A stretch of DNA of 64,000 nucleotides from Bifidobacterium olomucense (GCF_012932375.1 NZ_JAAIIG010000011.1:18971-82970); one strand, 5' to 3'; numbered from the stretch's first letter, positions 53,299 to 63,810 are shown. The notes: generated from the sequence alone by a model not told the origin. Numbers and translations are program-made.

Positions 53299-55125
53299 TC
53301 ACATGGCGGCACGCACGGCGGCATACATGGTGTGTACGATCGAAGCGCGCCACTTGGACCAACCGTACTGCTTGGTAATGGCCTCTCCGGCGGTGGCACC
53401 GAGCGACGAACCATCGGCACGGGTCAGGTCAAACAGCATGTCCAGCAGCATCTTGTCATGCCCAAGACGATCGGCAAGTTCCTGTGCGGCAGCCGGATCA
53501 TTGGGGTCACGGCCCGAGGCGAACTCCGACAACGTCAGATGCTCGCGCACCAACGTCGTGGACCATTGCACGATCTCAGGCGCGAATCCCATGCGCTTGA
53601 GAATCACCGGCACATGACGGGCGCCTTCGGCGGCATGATCGCGCACGAATGCGCGCTTGCCGATGTCATGCGTAATGCCGGCCAACAGCAGTGCGGTGTA
53701 ATGCTCGTCGTCATATCGTCCGCCGGACGGCGTCTGCCGGCCCAAACGCGAGGTGACCTCCACCATATGCCGGTCAATCGTGTACCGATGCGCGGCCGAG
53801 GCAGACGGACGATTGCGAATGCCCAACCATTCCGGCATCCAACGGCCCGGGATATCCACGAAATCGATGCTCTCCCACACATCCATCAGTTCCGGACCGC
53901 ATGCCAGCAGTCGGACGAACAGTTCGCGCGACCCCTCATCCCACTGGTTATCCCGAATCGGGCAGTGTTTGAGGTTCATCAAAGTGGACGGATTGATCGG
54001 CAACCCGAATTCGCCGGACGCCACGGCCATACGCAACGCCAGTTTGGCGTCGGCGGCCGGGTCCACGCCGGGGGCCAGCACCAATTCGCCCTCATGCTTG
54101 GCCACCCCCGGAGCCACCACGTCGAACTGCGGCGCCTCACGTTTGCCCCCGGCACGCTGCGAGAACATCTGGAAGAACGCGAACCGAGGCTTTTCATGAG
54201 TCAACGAGTGTTCGGCACGAGAAGCGGTGGAATCAAGCGCAAAGGAAATACGACGGCCGACGCGGGCGAGCAGCGTCTGCAAATCGTCAATCGAATACGC
54301 GGCTCGTTCATCGGCGGGCCAGGTAGGATCGGCCAGGCCGAGCATCGCCGCGACCTTGGCCTGATATGGCGTCAGCAGCAGGTTCGTATCCTTGCCGGCC
54401 ACCAGATGAATGCAGTCGCGCACATCCAGCAAGCGTTCCACGGCCTCGTCGTAACTGCCGTGCGGGCGGTCCGCAAGCCACGACGCGGCCAGTGCGGAAA
54501 CCAGCACCGAGTCGCGCAGACCGCCTCGCGCCTCCTTGATATCCGGCTGGTTGACATACTGCAATCGGGCAAATTCATTGAGCCGCGATGTGGCGGAATC
54601 CAGTAGTTCCGGCAACCGTTTGCGCGCAGCCTTGCGCCATCGCTCAAGGATTGAACGGGAGGTCGCCACGATGAGATCGGTGTCTCCGGCGATAGGACGC
54701 ACATCGAGCCAACCCATCGCCGCCGGCAGATCGTGATCCGTGACCTCCTCGCACTGGGCGCGCGTGCGAATGGAGTGGTCGAGGTCCAAACCGCTGTCCC
54801 ACAGCGGGTACCACAGTTTGTTCGCCAGCTCATTGAGCTGCTGATCGTTCAGCGCGCGGGGTTCGTAGATGATCACCAGGTCAAGGTCGGAGCTGGGGCC
54901 GATTTGCCCCCGGGCCAGCGAGCCGACCGCCGCAAAGCCAATGCCCGTCTGCGGCACGTCGAAGGAGACGCCGGCACAGGCTTCGTCCCACAACTGTGTG
55001 AGACATTGCATAGCCAATTCGGTGCGCGCCTTGCGTTTGGCCGAGCCGTTGCGGTATATGCCGTCATCGTCCGGCTGGCTCATCTCCATGAATCGTTGTT
55101 TCAAGCCATCTACTGCGCTGGTCAT
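53299..55125 (-). CDS. glnD: [Protein-PII] nucleotidylyltransferase GlnD, short form
   Basis: GlnD modifies PII (GlnB) on Tyr51 when nitrogen is low and removes the group when glutamine is high. The nucleotidyltransferase domain has VGSLARGQIGPSSDLDLVIIY. The central domain has VNQPDIKEARGGLRDSV. The HD phosphohydrolase domain has HRYTIDRHMVEV and ITHDIGKR. At 608 residues it ends shortly after the HD domain, without the two C-terminal ACT domains that sense glutamine in the about 850-residue enterobacterial enzyme. It lies 495 bp downstream of glnB on the same strand, separated by a terminator and palindromic element 2. Confidence 0.92.
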   Translation of the reverse strand: MTSAVDGLKQRFMEMSQPDDDGIYRNGSAKRKARTELAMQCLTQLWDEACAGVSFDVPQTGIGFAAVGSLARGQIGPSSDLDLVIIYEPRALNDQQLNELANKLWYPLWDSGLDLDHSIRTRAQCEEVTDHDLPAAMGWLDVRPIAGDTDLIVATSRSILERWRKAARKRLPELLDSATSRLNEFARLQYVNQPDIKEARGGLRDSVLVSALAASWLADRPHGSYDEAVERLLDVRDCIHLVAGKDTNLLLTPYQAKVAAMLGLADPTWPADERAAYSIDDLQTLLARVGRRISFALDSTASRAEHSLTHEKPRFAFFQMFSQRAGGKREAPQFDVVAPGVAKHEGELVLAPGVDPAADAKLALRMAVASGEFGLPINPSTLMNLKHCPIRDNQWDEGSRELFVRLLACGPELMDVWESIDFVDIPGRWMPEWLGIRNRPSASAAHRYTIDRHMVEVTSRLGRQTPSGGRYDDEHYTALLLAGITHDIGKRAFVRDHAAEGARHVPVILKRMGFAPEIVQWSTTLVREHLTLSEFASGRDPNDPAAAQELADRLGHDKMLLDMLFDLTRADGSSLGATAGEAITKQYGWSKWRASIVHTMYAAVRAAM

Positions 55126-55205
55126 TGCCTAGCCCTTCATACGAAATCGCATACGAAATCACCGATTGGCGCGTCATCGGCGCGCCACTGACGCGGTATT
55201 GACGC

Positions 55206-55415
55206 GGGTATCTGCGTTACAAGGGGCTGATTTCCGTTTTCCGAAATATCTATCTGCGTTACGAGGGGCGTTACGATGGCGAAGCCGCGAGTATTCGAGC
55301 TTTGCGGCAACGACATTCTGCGGTTTTACGCTTTCGTCTACTGGAGAAAGAGCCCCTTGTAAGGCAGATAGATATTTCAGAAAACGGAAATCCGCCCCTC
55401 GTAACGCAGATACCC
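55206..55415. repeat. Intergenic palindromic element, copy 2
   Basis: Inverted arms of 64 bp (55206-55269 and 55352-55415) match at all but about five positions around an 82-bp centre. Each arm has two direct CTGCGTTACRAGGGG cores 42 bp apart (55212-55226 and 55254-55268; complements at 55353-55367 and 55395-55409). TTTCCGTTTTCCGAAATATC lies between the cores. The related copy 1 is at 26575-26772. No gene is convincing inside. Confidence 0.85.
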
Positions 55416-55526
55416 ACCGCATGCCTCGAATACCGCGCATAGGACGAATACCGCGAACGCCGCTAATACCGCCGCTCACTAACGCAAATCTGCAACGCGG
55501 ATAATCCGCATCATCGCCTATGAAAA

Positions 55527-55559
55527 TCCCCGCACGGCGAATAACGCAGCGTGCGGGGA
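55527..55559 (-). terminator. Terminator of amtB-glnB
   Basis: TCCCCGCAC pairs with GTGCGGGGA around a 15-nt loop, about 60 nt after the glnB stop. Confidence 0.8.
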
Positions 55560-55619
55560 CCTTGTCTTATTGATAGCCCGAACCCTCAGACCGAACGCCG
55601 AGGAGAATCGGACGCCTTA

Positions 55620-57258
<1,639 letters not shown>

Positions 57259-57385
57259 GTCTACCTCCCTCTCTTTGTTCGTGGCGCCGAAGCCGTAGCC
57301 GGCCGGCGTCGAAATACTCACTTGTGCCGTCCCCCGTTGCGGGGGCTAACAGTTCGTCAGTAAAAGCCCGGCTCGTTTTGATTTC

Positions 57386-57400
57386 GTTACGGCAAGTTAC
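57386..57400 (-). promoter_or_regulatory. GTAAC direct repeat upstream of amtB
   Basis: On the minus strand GTAACTTGCCGTAAC has two GTAAC half-sites 10 bp apart, about 130 bp before the amtB start. GlnR/AmtR-like regulators of actinobacteria bind GTnAC-type repeats, though usually with 11-bp spacing, so this is tentative. The rest of 57259-57574 holds terminators of ftsY. Confidence 0.35.
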
Positions 57401-57472
57401 GCGATTGTTAAGCATGCTTGGGCTGCGTACACACGATTGATGTCCGTTCACGGCCGGTTTTCCGGGAAAACG

Positions 57473-57515
57473 ACAGGGCCTCGACTCATGTTTCGAATAT
57501 GAGTCGAGGCCCTGT
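57473..57515 (-). terminator. Terminator of ftsY (distal)
   Basis: A perfect 17-bp stem (ACAGGGCCTCGACTCAT and complement), 9-nt loop, followed on the minus strand by CGTTTT. Confidence 0.85.
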
Positions 57516-57534
57516 TTCGTTGGTCGGGACGGCG

Positions 57535-57563
57535 TTTGCACGTCCACGTTGTGAACGTGCAAA
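57535..57563 (-). terminator. Hairpin next to the ftsY stop
   Basis: TTTGCACGT / ACGTGCAAA with an 11-nt loop, 11 nt after the ftsY stop, making a tandem terminator with the hairpin at 57473-57515. Confidence 0.65.
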
Positions 57564-57574
57564 TATGCGATTCG

Positions 57575-58903
57575 TCAGGATAGAATGCCGTCCACAAAGC
57601 CTTCCGGATCGAACGGCGCCAGATCGTCCGGGCTTTCGCCGAGGCCTACGAGTTTGACCGGCACGCCGAGTTCTTTCTGCACGGAGATCACGATGCCGCC
57701 CTTGGCGGAGCCATCGAGCTTGGACAGCACCACGCCGGTGATGCCGATGGCCTCGGCGAACACCTTGGCTTGGGTCATGCCGTTCTGACCGGTAGTGGCG
57801 TCAAGAACCAGCAACACCTCATCCACCGGAAGATTCTTTTCGGTGACACGGCGAATCTTGCCGAGCTCATCCATCAGGTTGGCTTTGTTCTGCAGTCGTC
57901 CGGCGGTGTCGATGATCAACACATCCACGTTCGACTCCTTGGCCTTTGCGGAAGCCTCGAACGCCACGGAGGCGGGGTCGGCCCCGTCTTTGTCGGAGCG
58001 AACCACAGGCACGTTGACGCGCGCACCCCATGTTTCCAGCTGATCGGCGGCCGCCGCACGGAAGGTGTCGGCCGCACCCATCATCACCTGCTTGCCTTCA
58101 GCCACGAACAGACGGGCCAGCTTGCCGGCGGTGGTGGTTTTGCCGGTGCCGTTGACGCCCACCATGATGATTACGGACGGCTTGTTTGCGTCCGCTTTTT
58201 CGGCGTTAAGGCGACGGTCCGCGTCTCTGCCGACCAGATCAAGCAGCTTCTCCTTCAGTGTGGCACGCACCGCCTCCGGGTCGGTTTTGCCGGTGATGCG
58301 AGCGTCGGTACGCAGGTCGTCTACCAGTTGAGCCGAGGCGTCGGCACCGACGTCGGCCAGCAGCAGCGTATCTTCGACGTCTTCCCAATCGGATTCGGAA
58401 AGGTTGTCTTTGGCCAGAATGTTGAACAGGGCTTTGCCGAACGGATTGCCGGATTTGGCCAGTTTCGCTTTGAGTCGAGTCAGTCGAGAACCGACCGGCT
58501 CCGGTGTTTCGGCGGCAGCAGGTCGAGCGGTCGGCCGACTCTCGGGCTGGGTTTCAGACTGCGGCGCCGGCTGGGCGGGAGTGTGTTCCGCGGACTTGTC
58601 TTGCTCTCCGGCGACGTCCGCAGCGGCGACGGCAGCCGCGCCGCCCGCTGATGCAGAGGCGGCGGACCCAGCCGCAGTGCCCTCATCAGCCGTCTTAGCC
58701 TCGGTCTCAGCCTCAGCTTCAGCCGCCAGCCGCGCATCCGCCGCGGCCTTGGCCTCACGGGTCTTGCGATCATCAGGGCCCACCTGCCCCAAAGCACGGT
58801 CCAGATCGCGCTTGCGCGACTTGGACCACCACACACCGGCGGCGATCAGCACGACCGCCACCACAATCACGCCGATAACGGCCAACACAGTGTTTGTATC
58901 CAT
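57575..58903 (-). CDS. ftsY: Signal recognition particle receptor FtsY
   Basis: FtsY is the SRP receptor GTPase that docks ribosome-SRP complexes at the membrane. Order: an N-terminal membrane helix (VLAVIGVIVVAVVLIAAGVWW), an Ala/Glu-rich acidic linker (to about residue 140), the N domain, and the G domain with IIMVGVNGTGKTTTAGKLA, DTFRAAAADQLETW, DVLIIDTAGRLQNKANLMDEL and TGVVLSKLDGSAKGG. The start ATG at 58901-58903 opens the membrane helix; the frame's extension to 58999 is not used. TAGACT lies 8 nt before the ATG, so the message may be leaderless. It is divergent from the TetR gene. Confidence 0.95.
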   Translation of the reverse strand: MDTNTVLAVIGVIVVAVVLIAAGVWWSKSRKRDLDRALGQVGPDDRKTREAKAAADARLAAEAEAETEAKTADEGTAAGSAASASAGGAAAVAAADVAGEQDKSAEHTPAQPAPQSETQPESRPTARPAAAETPEPVGSRLTRLKAKLAKSGNPFGKALFNILAKDNLSESDWEDVEDTLLLADVGADASAQLVDDLRTDARITGKTDPEAVRATLKEKLLDLVGRDADRRLNAEKADANKPSVIIMVGVNGTGKTTTAGKLARLFVAEGKQVMMGAADTFRAAAADQLETWGARVNVPVVRSDKDGADPASVAFEASAKAKESNVDVLIIDTAGRLQNKANLMDELGKIRRVTEKNLPVDEVLLVLDATTGQNGMTQAKVFAEAIGITGVVLSKLDGSAKGGIVISVQKELGVPVKLVGLGESPDDLAPFDPEGFVDGILS

Positions 58904-58990
58904 GTTTGCCAAGTCTAGTCCGCGCCTCGAATCGCGCGGCATTACCTGGTTCATCCGCCCCGATTCCCGGCGGCGGCTAAGCTGGCATGC

Positions 58991-59749
58991 ATGGCACATT
59001 CTTCACGTATGACATCGCTGCAGCGACGCGAGCAGCTCATTGAAGTAGGACGCGCACTGTTCGCGTCCAAAGGCTTCGAAGCGGCGAGCGTGGAGGAGAT
59101 CGCCGCGCACGCCAAGGTGTCCAAGCCGATCGTATACGAGCATTTCGGCGGCAAAGAGGGACTGTACGCGGTGATCGTGGATCGCGAGATGCGAGCGCTG
59201 ACCGCCACACTGGCCGCCGCGCTCGATGACCCGACCGTGCATCCGAGGCAGATCGTCGAGCGTACGGCACTGGCCCTGCTCACGTACATCGAGGAGAACG
59301 CGGAAGGCTTTCAGGTCTTGGTGCGGGACTCCCCCAGCACGGACCCATCCGGCTCGTTCAGCTCGCTGTTGGGCGATATTTCGATGCGCGTGGAGGATAT
59401 TCTCTCCGCCGCATTCAAACGGCAGAAGCTTTCCGTCAAGGGCGTGCCGTACTACGCGCAGATGCTGGTGGGCATGACCGTGTTCACCGGACAATACTGG
59501 GCGGATCGTCCGAAGGTCAGTAAGGAGCAGCTGGCTGCGTACATCGTGGATCTGGCATGGCATGGATTGAGCCGACTCGATTCCAAACCGCAGCTGCTGT
59601 TCGAGGGAGAGAAAGCGCGCAAAGAGGCGGAACGCCGAAGCAGGGAGGATGCACGTCGGGAGTCCGACCAAGCGGCCGCAGCGTCCCCGGCTGAACAATC
59701 CGCCGACGTCGCCCCTGATTCGTCAGAGACGGCAGACGACGAACGCTGA
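58991..59749 (+). CDS. TetR-family transcriptional regulator
   Basis: A 252-residue regulator. The helix-turn-helix is at residues about 12-58 (REQLIEVGRALFASKGFEAASVEEIAAHAKVSKPIVYEHFGGKEGLYAVIV), closely matching the TetR consensus. The ligand domain follows (MRALTATLAAALDD...YYAQMLVGMTVFTGQYWAD), and the last 45 residues are a charged disordered tail. It lies 87 bp from the divergent ftsY gene and 166 bp before a glycosyltransferase gene. The target cannot be told; the ligand region resembles that of actinobacterial regulators of lipid or envelope genes only in general shape. Confidence 0.92.
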   Translation: MAHSSRMTSLQRREQLIEVGRALFASKGFEAASVEEIAAHAKVSKPIVYEHFGGKEGLYAVIVDREMRALTATLAAALDDPTVHPRQIVERTALALLTYIEENAEGFQVLVRDSPSTDPSGSFSSLLGDISMRVEDILSAAFKRQKLSVKGVPYYAQMLVGMTVFTGQYWADRPKVSKEQLAAYIVDLAWHGLSRLDSKPQLLFEGEKARKEAERRSREDARRESDQAAAASPAEQSADVAPDSSETADDER

Positions 59750-59915
59750 GTCCAGTCCAAGTCCGGTCCGGGAAGAATCACACGCAACAATCACATGCAG
59801 AACGTGCGCTCAGGGGCGCAGACTACGCAAGTTTCCGGCAAGTCGGGCACCCAAGTGCTACGGTTTGAGCAGGAAAACGAACACGACGAATGATACGTGA
59901 GGACGACAAACGGCT

Positions 59916-60959
59916 ATGGTCAACCCGGCGAAAACAGCAAAGACGCTCACTTTCGTAATTCCCGCCTACAACATGGAGTCCTATCTGGACCGGTGCGTGA
60001 ACTCCATTCTCTCCGCGTCCGACACGCGCGACGTCGAGGTGCTCATCGTCGATGACGGCTCCAAAGACGGCACGCTCGCCTACGCGCAGAAGCTGGAGCG
60101 CACGAATCCGGGCATCGTACGCGCGATCCATCAGGAGAACAAGGGCCACGGCGGTGCCGTGAACACCGGCATCGCGGCGGCGAACGGCATGTACGTCAAG
60201 GTGGTGGACGCCGACGATTGGGTGGATCCGCAGGCCATCAACACCGTGTTGGATACGCTGCGAGCGCAGCAGGGTATCACCGAGCCTATTGACATGCTGG
60301 TGACCAACTATGTCTATGACAAAGTGGCCAAGCGGCATAAGCACACCGTGAACTTCCGCCGTGTCATGCAATCCGACCGCGTACTCGGATGGGATGATCT
60401 GGGGCATTTCGGTCTGGCGCAATACATCATCATGCACGCGCTCACCTTCCGCACCCAGGTGGTGCGCGATTCCAGTCTTACGCTGCCGGAGCACACGTTC
60501 TACGTGGACTTCTACTACTCCTACCAGCCGTTCCCCTGGGTGCGCCGCATTCAATACTTGGACGTGCCGTTCTACCACTACTTCATCGGGCGTGAGGGCC
60601 AGAGCGTGCAGACCGATGTGATGATCCGTCGCGTGGACCAGCTGCGACTCGTCAATCGTCTGATGACCGAGGCCACGCCCGAGCGCGGCACAGTGCCCGA
60701 AGGTCTATACCGGTACATGATTCACTTCCTGGCAATCGAGTCCTCGGTGACATCCGTGTTCCTCATTCTTTCGCGCGATCAGGCCAACTACGCCAAGAAA
60801 CGCGAGCTGTGGGAGGCCATCGACGCCTATTCGCCGGCCATCGGACATGATGTGCGGTCCAAGCTGATGTCTCGCGCCATCAACCTTCCCGGCTCGGCCG
60901 GTCGCTGGCTGGTGCGCAACGGCTATGTCATAGCCGAAAAAGTTGTGGGCTTCAACTGA
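59916..60959 (+). CDS. Glycosyltransferase family 2
   Basis: A 347-residue GT-A fold transferase without membrane segments. The nucleotide-sugar site is shown by LTFVIPAYNMESYLDRCVNSIL, VLIVDDGSKDGTLAYA, NKGHGGAVNTGI and the metal-binding VKVVDADDWVDPQA. The C-terminal half resembles transferases acting on cell-surface polysaccharide or teichoic-acid-like chains (IQYLDVPFYHYFIGREGQSVQ). It probably adds a sugar to an envelope glycan; donor and acceptor unknown. It is the only gene of its kind here; a repeat-rich region follows. Confidence 0.92.
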   Translation: MVNPAKTAKTLTFVIPAYNMESYLDRCVNSILSASDTRDVEVLIVDDGSKDGTLAYAQKLERTNPGIVRAIHQENKGHGGAVNTGIAAANGMYVKVVDADDWVDPQAINTVLDTLRAQQGITEPIDMLVTNYVYDKVAKRHKHTVNFRRVMQSDRVLGWDDLGHFGLAQYIIMHALTFRTQVVRDSSLTLPEHTFYVDFYYSYQPFPWVRRIQYLDVPFYHYFIGREGQSVQTDVMIRRVDQLRLVNRLMTEATPERGTVPEGLYRYMIHFLAIESSVTSVFLILSRDQANYAKKRELWEAIDAYSPAIGHDVRSKLMSRAINLPGSAGRWLVRNGYVIAEKVVGFN

Positions 60960-60969
60960 TTGCCCTATT

Positions 60970-61295
60970 CCCGGCTCGACCTCGGTTCCAGTTCAGCCCG
61001 GCCCAGGCCGGCCTGGCTCTGTTCAGCCCCGTCCTGTTCACCCCTGTCCTGCCCGGGTTGGCCCTGTTCAGCCCGGCCTTGCCCGGCTGAACCAGTCCTG
61101 TCCAACCTAACCCGGCTGAACCAGTCCTGCCCAACCTAACCCGGCTGAACCTTGCCCGGCTCAGCCTAGCCCTTTCAGTCTAGCCTTGTCCCATCCTGCT
61201 CAATCCAGCTCAATCTTGTCCAGCCTAACCCGGCTCAGCCCTGCCTGACTCAGCCCAGCCTGACTCAGTCCTGCCCGGCTGATCCCCGTCCCAGT
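60970..61295. repeat. Degenerate C-rich tandem repeat tract
   Basis: About 325 bp built from variants of CCCGGCTGAACCAGTCCTGY and shorter CCCGGCTCAGCCT / CTGACTCAGCC pieces. Two full 29-bp units stand in tandem (61082-61110, 61111-61139), differing at one base, and a third starts at 61140. The plus strand is pyrimidine-rich. No gene is visible. Confidence 0.8.
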
Positions 61296-61302
61296 TCCAA
61301 AG

Positions 61303-61461
61303 TTCTGGGCATCCACCCACCACAAAGCCACGCCCAATAATCATTCTGGGCATATACGTATCAGCAGGAGCCATTTTTTGGCCATTCAGCGTACGTATAT
61401 GCCCAGAATCTCGTAATCGTACCGTTTATGCCCAGAATAACCGGTACTGGTATGCCCAGAA
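61303..61461. repeat. Cluster of TTCTGGGCAT motifs in both orientations
   Basis: TTCTGGGCAT occurs at 61303-61312 and 61344-61353; its complement ATGCCCAGAA at 61399-61408, 61428-61437 and 61452-61461. The inner pair extends to an 18-bp perfect inverted repeat (61343-61360 with 61392-61409) around a 31-nt spacer with a T-run. It may be a regulator array, a terminator-like structure or a mobile-element remnant. Confidence 0.75.
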
Positions 61462-61523
61462 CTCAGCTGGGGCCGAAACTCAGCTAAGGCCGAAACTCAG
61501 CGGGTGCAACGGCCTTGCGTCCG

Positions 61524-63323
61524 TCATACCCAGCGATCGGACATGGCGAAGCTGTTGTGCATCAGGTTGCTGGCCGTGTAGACCACGTCGTTGAGCAGCT
61601 TGGCGGTGTGTTCGCGCAGGTAGTCGGCCATCTGCTGGTTGGCTGACTCCAGAGCGGACTGCACAGCGGACTGCACAGCGGACTGCACAGCGGGCCTCAC
61701 CGCGGCCGAGTCTGCGCCGACAGCTACCCTACCGGCCTCACCGGCATCCGCATCAGACTCAGACTCCGCCGCAGACTCAGACCCCTCCGTCACAGCATCC
61801 TCCAGCTGAATATCGGTCTGCTCCACCAGCCGATGCCCGAATGCGCGCACGCCTTCCGCATAGCCGGCGATCGCATTGTGCGTCTCGAACCAATGCGCAT
61901 CCGCCACCACGGCAATCAGCCGGTTCGTCCAATACAGGTTATCCGTCGAGACCTCAGGCGTCGTGTCCCGCAGATAGGCGGGCGTATCGTTCACATTCGC
62001 GAAGAACGGCGCGGCAGTGGTGAATGGACCTGAGCCGAACGACACCCACATCACCGCACGATTAGCAGCCGGAACATACGGACGCAACTGAATCGCCACC
62101 ATATGTCCGGTGCGATTGACACCGATCGGACGATACCGGTGGCGCGATTCCGCAGTGCCTTTGGTTCCATACGGATCGTACGGCGTACCTTCATAATGGC
62201 TGGCCAACAGGAAATCCACATCCTCGATGGTCACCTTGTCTTCCGGCACACGGCACCACGGAATATCGTCGGATTCGGGCGTATACCGGGCGGCCGGGGA
62301 GTCCCAGTCCTCGCTCGGGTTGAGGTAGCGCTGCATGTACCAGGCGCGAGGCGTGTTGTAGATATGGTCCTTCGGCGTGGAGGCACCGAACACCTTACGC
62401 GGGTTGAAACGGTTCGGCAGAGCGGCGACCCGGGCTTCAATGCCCGCGGCCCGGGTTGCGGCGGACGAATCGGAGGACGTGCCGGACGTTGCAATCGATG
62501 CGTCGGCAGCAGCGCGGCGGGCATGCGAACCCGTGCGAGGCTCAACGCCGAAGCCAGCGCCATGCGCGTGACGGCCACCGGTCGACGACGACGCTCCCAT
62601 CGTACGGTCCAGATGATGTTCGGCGATGAACTCGCGCAGGTCGGCGCTGCACAGGTACTCGCGCTGTCGCCCGAACGCATCCGCCAGATTGAAATCGTCG
62701 ATGCCCAGCTGATTGGGAATTGTGGCATAGCAGTCGTCCGGCACGCGGCGAGCGATCCAATGGTGACCGCCGATCGTCTCGACATACCAGATCTCGTCCA
62801 CGTCCGAAATGATCACGCCGTTCGACTCGTACGTACCGTACTGCTCCAGCAACGCACCGAGCCGGGCAACGCCCTCGCGCGCGGTGGTGACGTACGGCAG
62901 CACCAGCGTGATGATGTCTTCCTCACCGATGCCGCCGGGCTGTTCGGGCAGATAGTCCGGCGCACCGGGCTCACCTTGGGCGGCGCGGAATTCGATGAGG
63001 GGATCGGCCGCCAGCACACGCTCGTTGACGGCGATGGTTTCGGTGGCGCTCATCGCCACGTTATGTTCGTTGGCGCCCGCTTCTGCCAGCACGCCACGAT
63101 TGTGCAGCACGTTCGGGGCGATGGTGTAGCGGCAGGGGTTATCGGGCAGATCGATTTCGACATGACTCAGCACACTGGTGTAATGCCGGGGTTGATCGTG
63201 AGGAGCCACTGCAATCAGACGTTTGGGATCATACCGACCGGAACCGGAGTCGTCATCGCGGGCGATGATGGTGGAACCGTCATAACTGGCGTTTTTGCCG
63301 ATGAGGATGGTAGTGCATGACAT
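61524..63323 (-). CDS. C69-family dipeptidase (PepD-like Ntn hydrolase)
   Basis: A 599-residue peptidase of family C69, an N-terminal-nucleophile hydrolase that splits dipeptides. The nucleophile is Cys3 in MSCTTILIGKNASYDGSTI, exposed after removal of the first residues; ARDDDSGSGRYDPKRLI, GVLAEAGANEHNVAMSATET and AREGVARLGALLEQYG are family blocks. Two parts differ from typical members. One is an Ala/Ser/Thr-rich insert at about 245-300. The other is an acidic C-terminal stretch followed by SAVQ repeats encoded by an in-frame 12-bp tandem repeat GCGGACTGCACA (three copies, 61654-61689). No signal peptide, so cytoplasmic. It stands alone. Confidence 0.92.
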   Translation of the reverse strand: MSCTTILIGKNASYDGSTIIARDDDSGSGRYDPKRLIAVAPHDQPRHYTSVLSHVEIDLPDNPCRYTIAPNVLHNRGVLAEAGANEHNVAMSATETIAVNERVLAADPLIEFRAAQGEPGAPDYLPEQPGGIGEEDIITLVLPYVTTAREGVARLGALLEQYGTYESNGVIISDVDEIWYVETIGGHHWIARRVPDDCYATIPNQLGIDDFNLADAFGRQREYLCSADLREFIAEHHLDRTMGASSSTGGRHAHGAGFGVEPRTGSHARRAAADASIATSGTSSDSSAATRAAGIEARVAALPNRFNPRKVFGASTPKDHIYNTPRAWYMQRYLNPSEDWDSPAARYTPESDDIPWCRVPEDKVTIEDVDFLLASHYEGTPYDPYGTKGTAESRHRYRPIGVNRTGHMVAIQLRPYVPAANRAVMWVSFGSGPFTTAAPFFANVNDTPAYLRDTTPEVSTDNLYWTNRLIAVVADAHWFETHNAIAGYAEGVRAFGHRLVEQTDIQLEDAVTEGSESAAESESDADAGEAGRVAVGADSAAVRPAVQSAVQSAVQSALESANQQMADYLREHTAKLLNDVVYTASNLMHNSFAMSDRWV

Positions 63324-63489
63324 GCCGTCCCACTCTAGGCGCTTCGGAAGGTGGAGACAGGTTCCGGCGCGATATTCTCATGAAATTCTCAGCTAATGCA
63401 CACACCGTACCGAGGCTCGTGCGGTTATATGTAATCAGGCCGCAAGTCTGATAACTGAAACTCCTTCTTCTCTCTTCCTCTTCTCCTTG

Positions 63490-63515
63490 CAAAGCCCGGT
63501 TCCCGCCGGGCTTTG
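63490..63515 (+). terminator. Orphan plus-strand terminator
   Basis: A 10-bp stem CAAAGCCCGG / CCGGGCTTTG with a 6-nt loop, then TTTGTT. No plus-strand gene ends before it; the upstream 63324-63489 contains only short hairpins. It might end a small RNA, or be the end of a transcript opposite the peptidase gene. The remaining 63516-63732 shows no gene. Confidence 0.7.
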
Positions 63516-63732
63516 TTTGTTGGGTGTGTTCTGGTGTGTTTTGTCGCACGGGCCGTTGTTCGGCCTGCTGTACGCTGCTACGCCGTTGGCGGCGTTGTGG
63601 CGCGACGACGAATCGGCCAAGCGGATGGGATGGGAGCAACGACGGAACGGCATGATGGAACGACAAGGCTCCGCGCGTGGAACGCAACGCCGATTTGGAT
63701 TGTCCGGCACTCGCGTGTATTTTAGAAACGTT

Positions 63733-63805
63733 GCCCCTCTAGCTCAACGGTTAGAGCAGCGTCCTTTTAAGTCGTGGGTTGTGGGTTCGAATCCCACGGG
63801 GGGCA
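63733..63805 (+). tRNA. tRNA-Lys (anticodon TTT)
   Basis: A 73-nt cloverleaf. The acceptor stem GCCCCTC pairs with GGGGGGC, the D-arm is GCTCAACGGTTAGAGC, the anticodon loop CTTTTAA reads TTT, and the T-arm contains GGGTTCGAATCCC. Discriminator A; CCA not encoded. One T-T mismatch is seen in the anticodon stem. Confidence 0.94.
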
Positions 63806-63810
63806 CGAAT

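Noticed and set aside
26575..55415. The two palindromic elements as insertion sequences or CRISPR
   Set aside because: No transposase gene, no spacer-repeat regularity and no cas genes; only inverted arms and repeated cores.
60970..61295. Collagen- or mucin-like gene in the C-rich repeat tract
   Set aside because: The repeat unit length is not a multiple of three, and no frame with a start and ribosome site continues through it.
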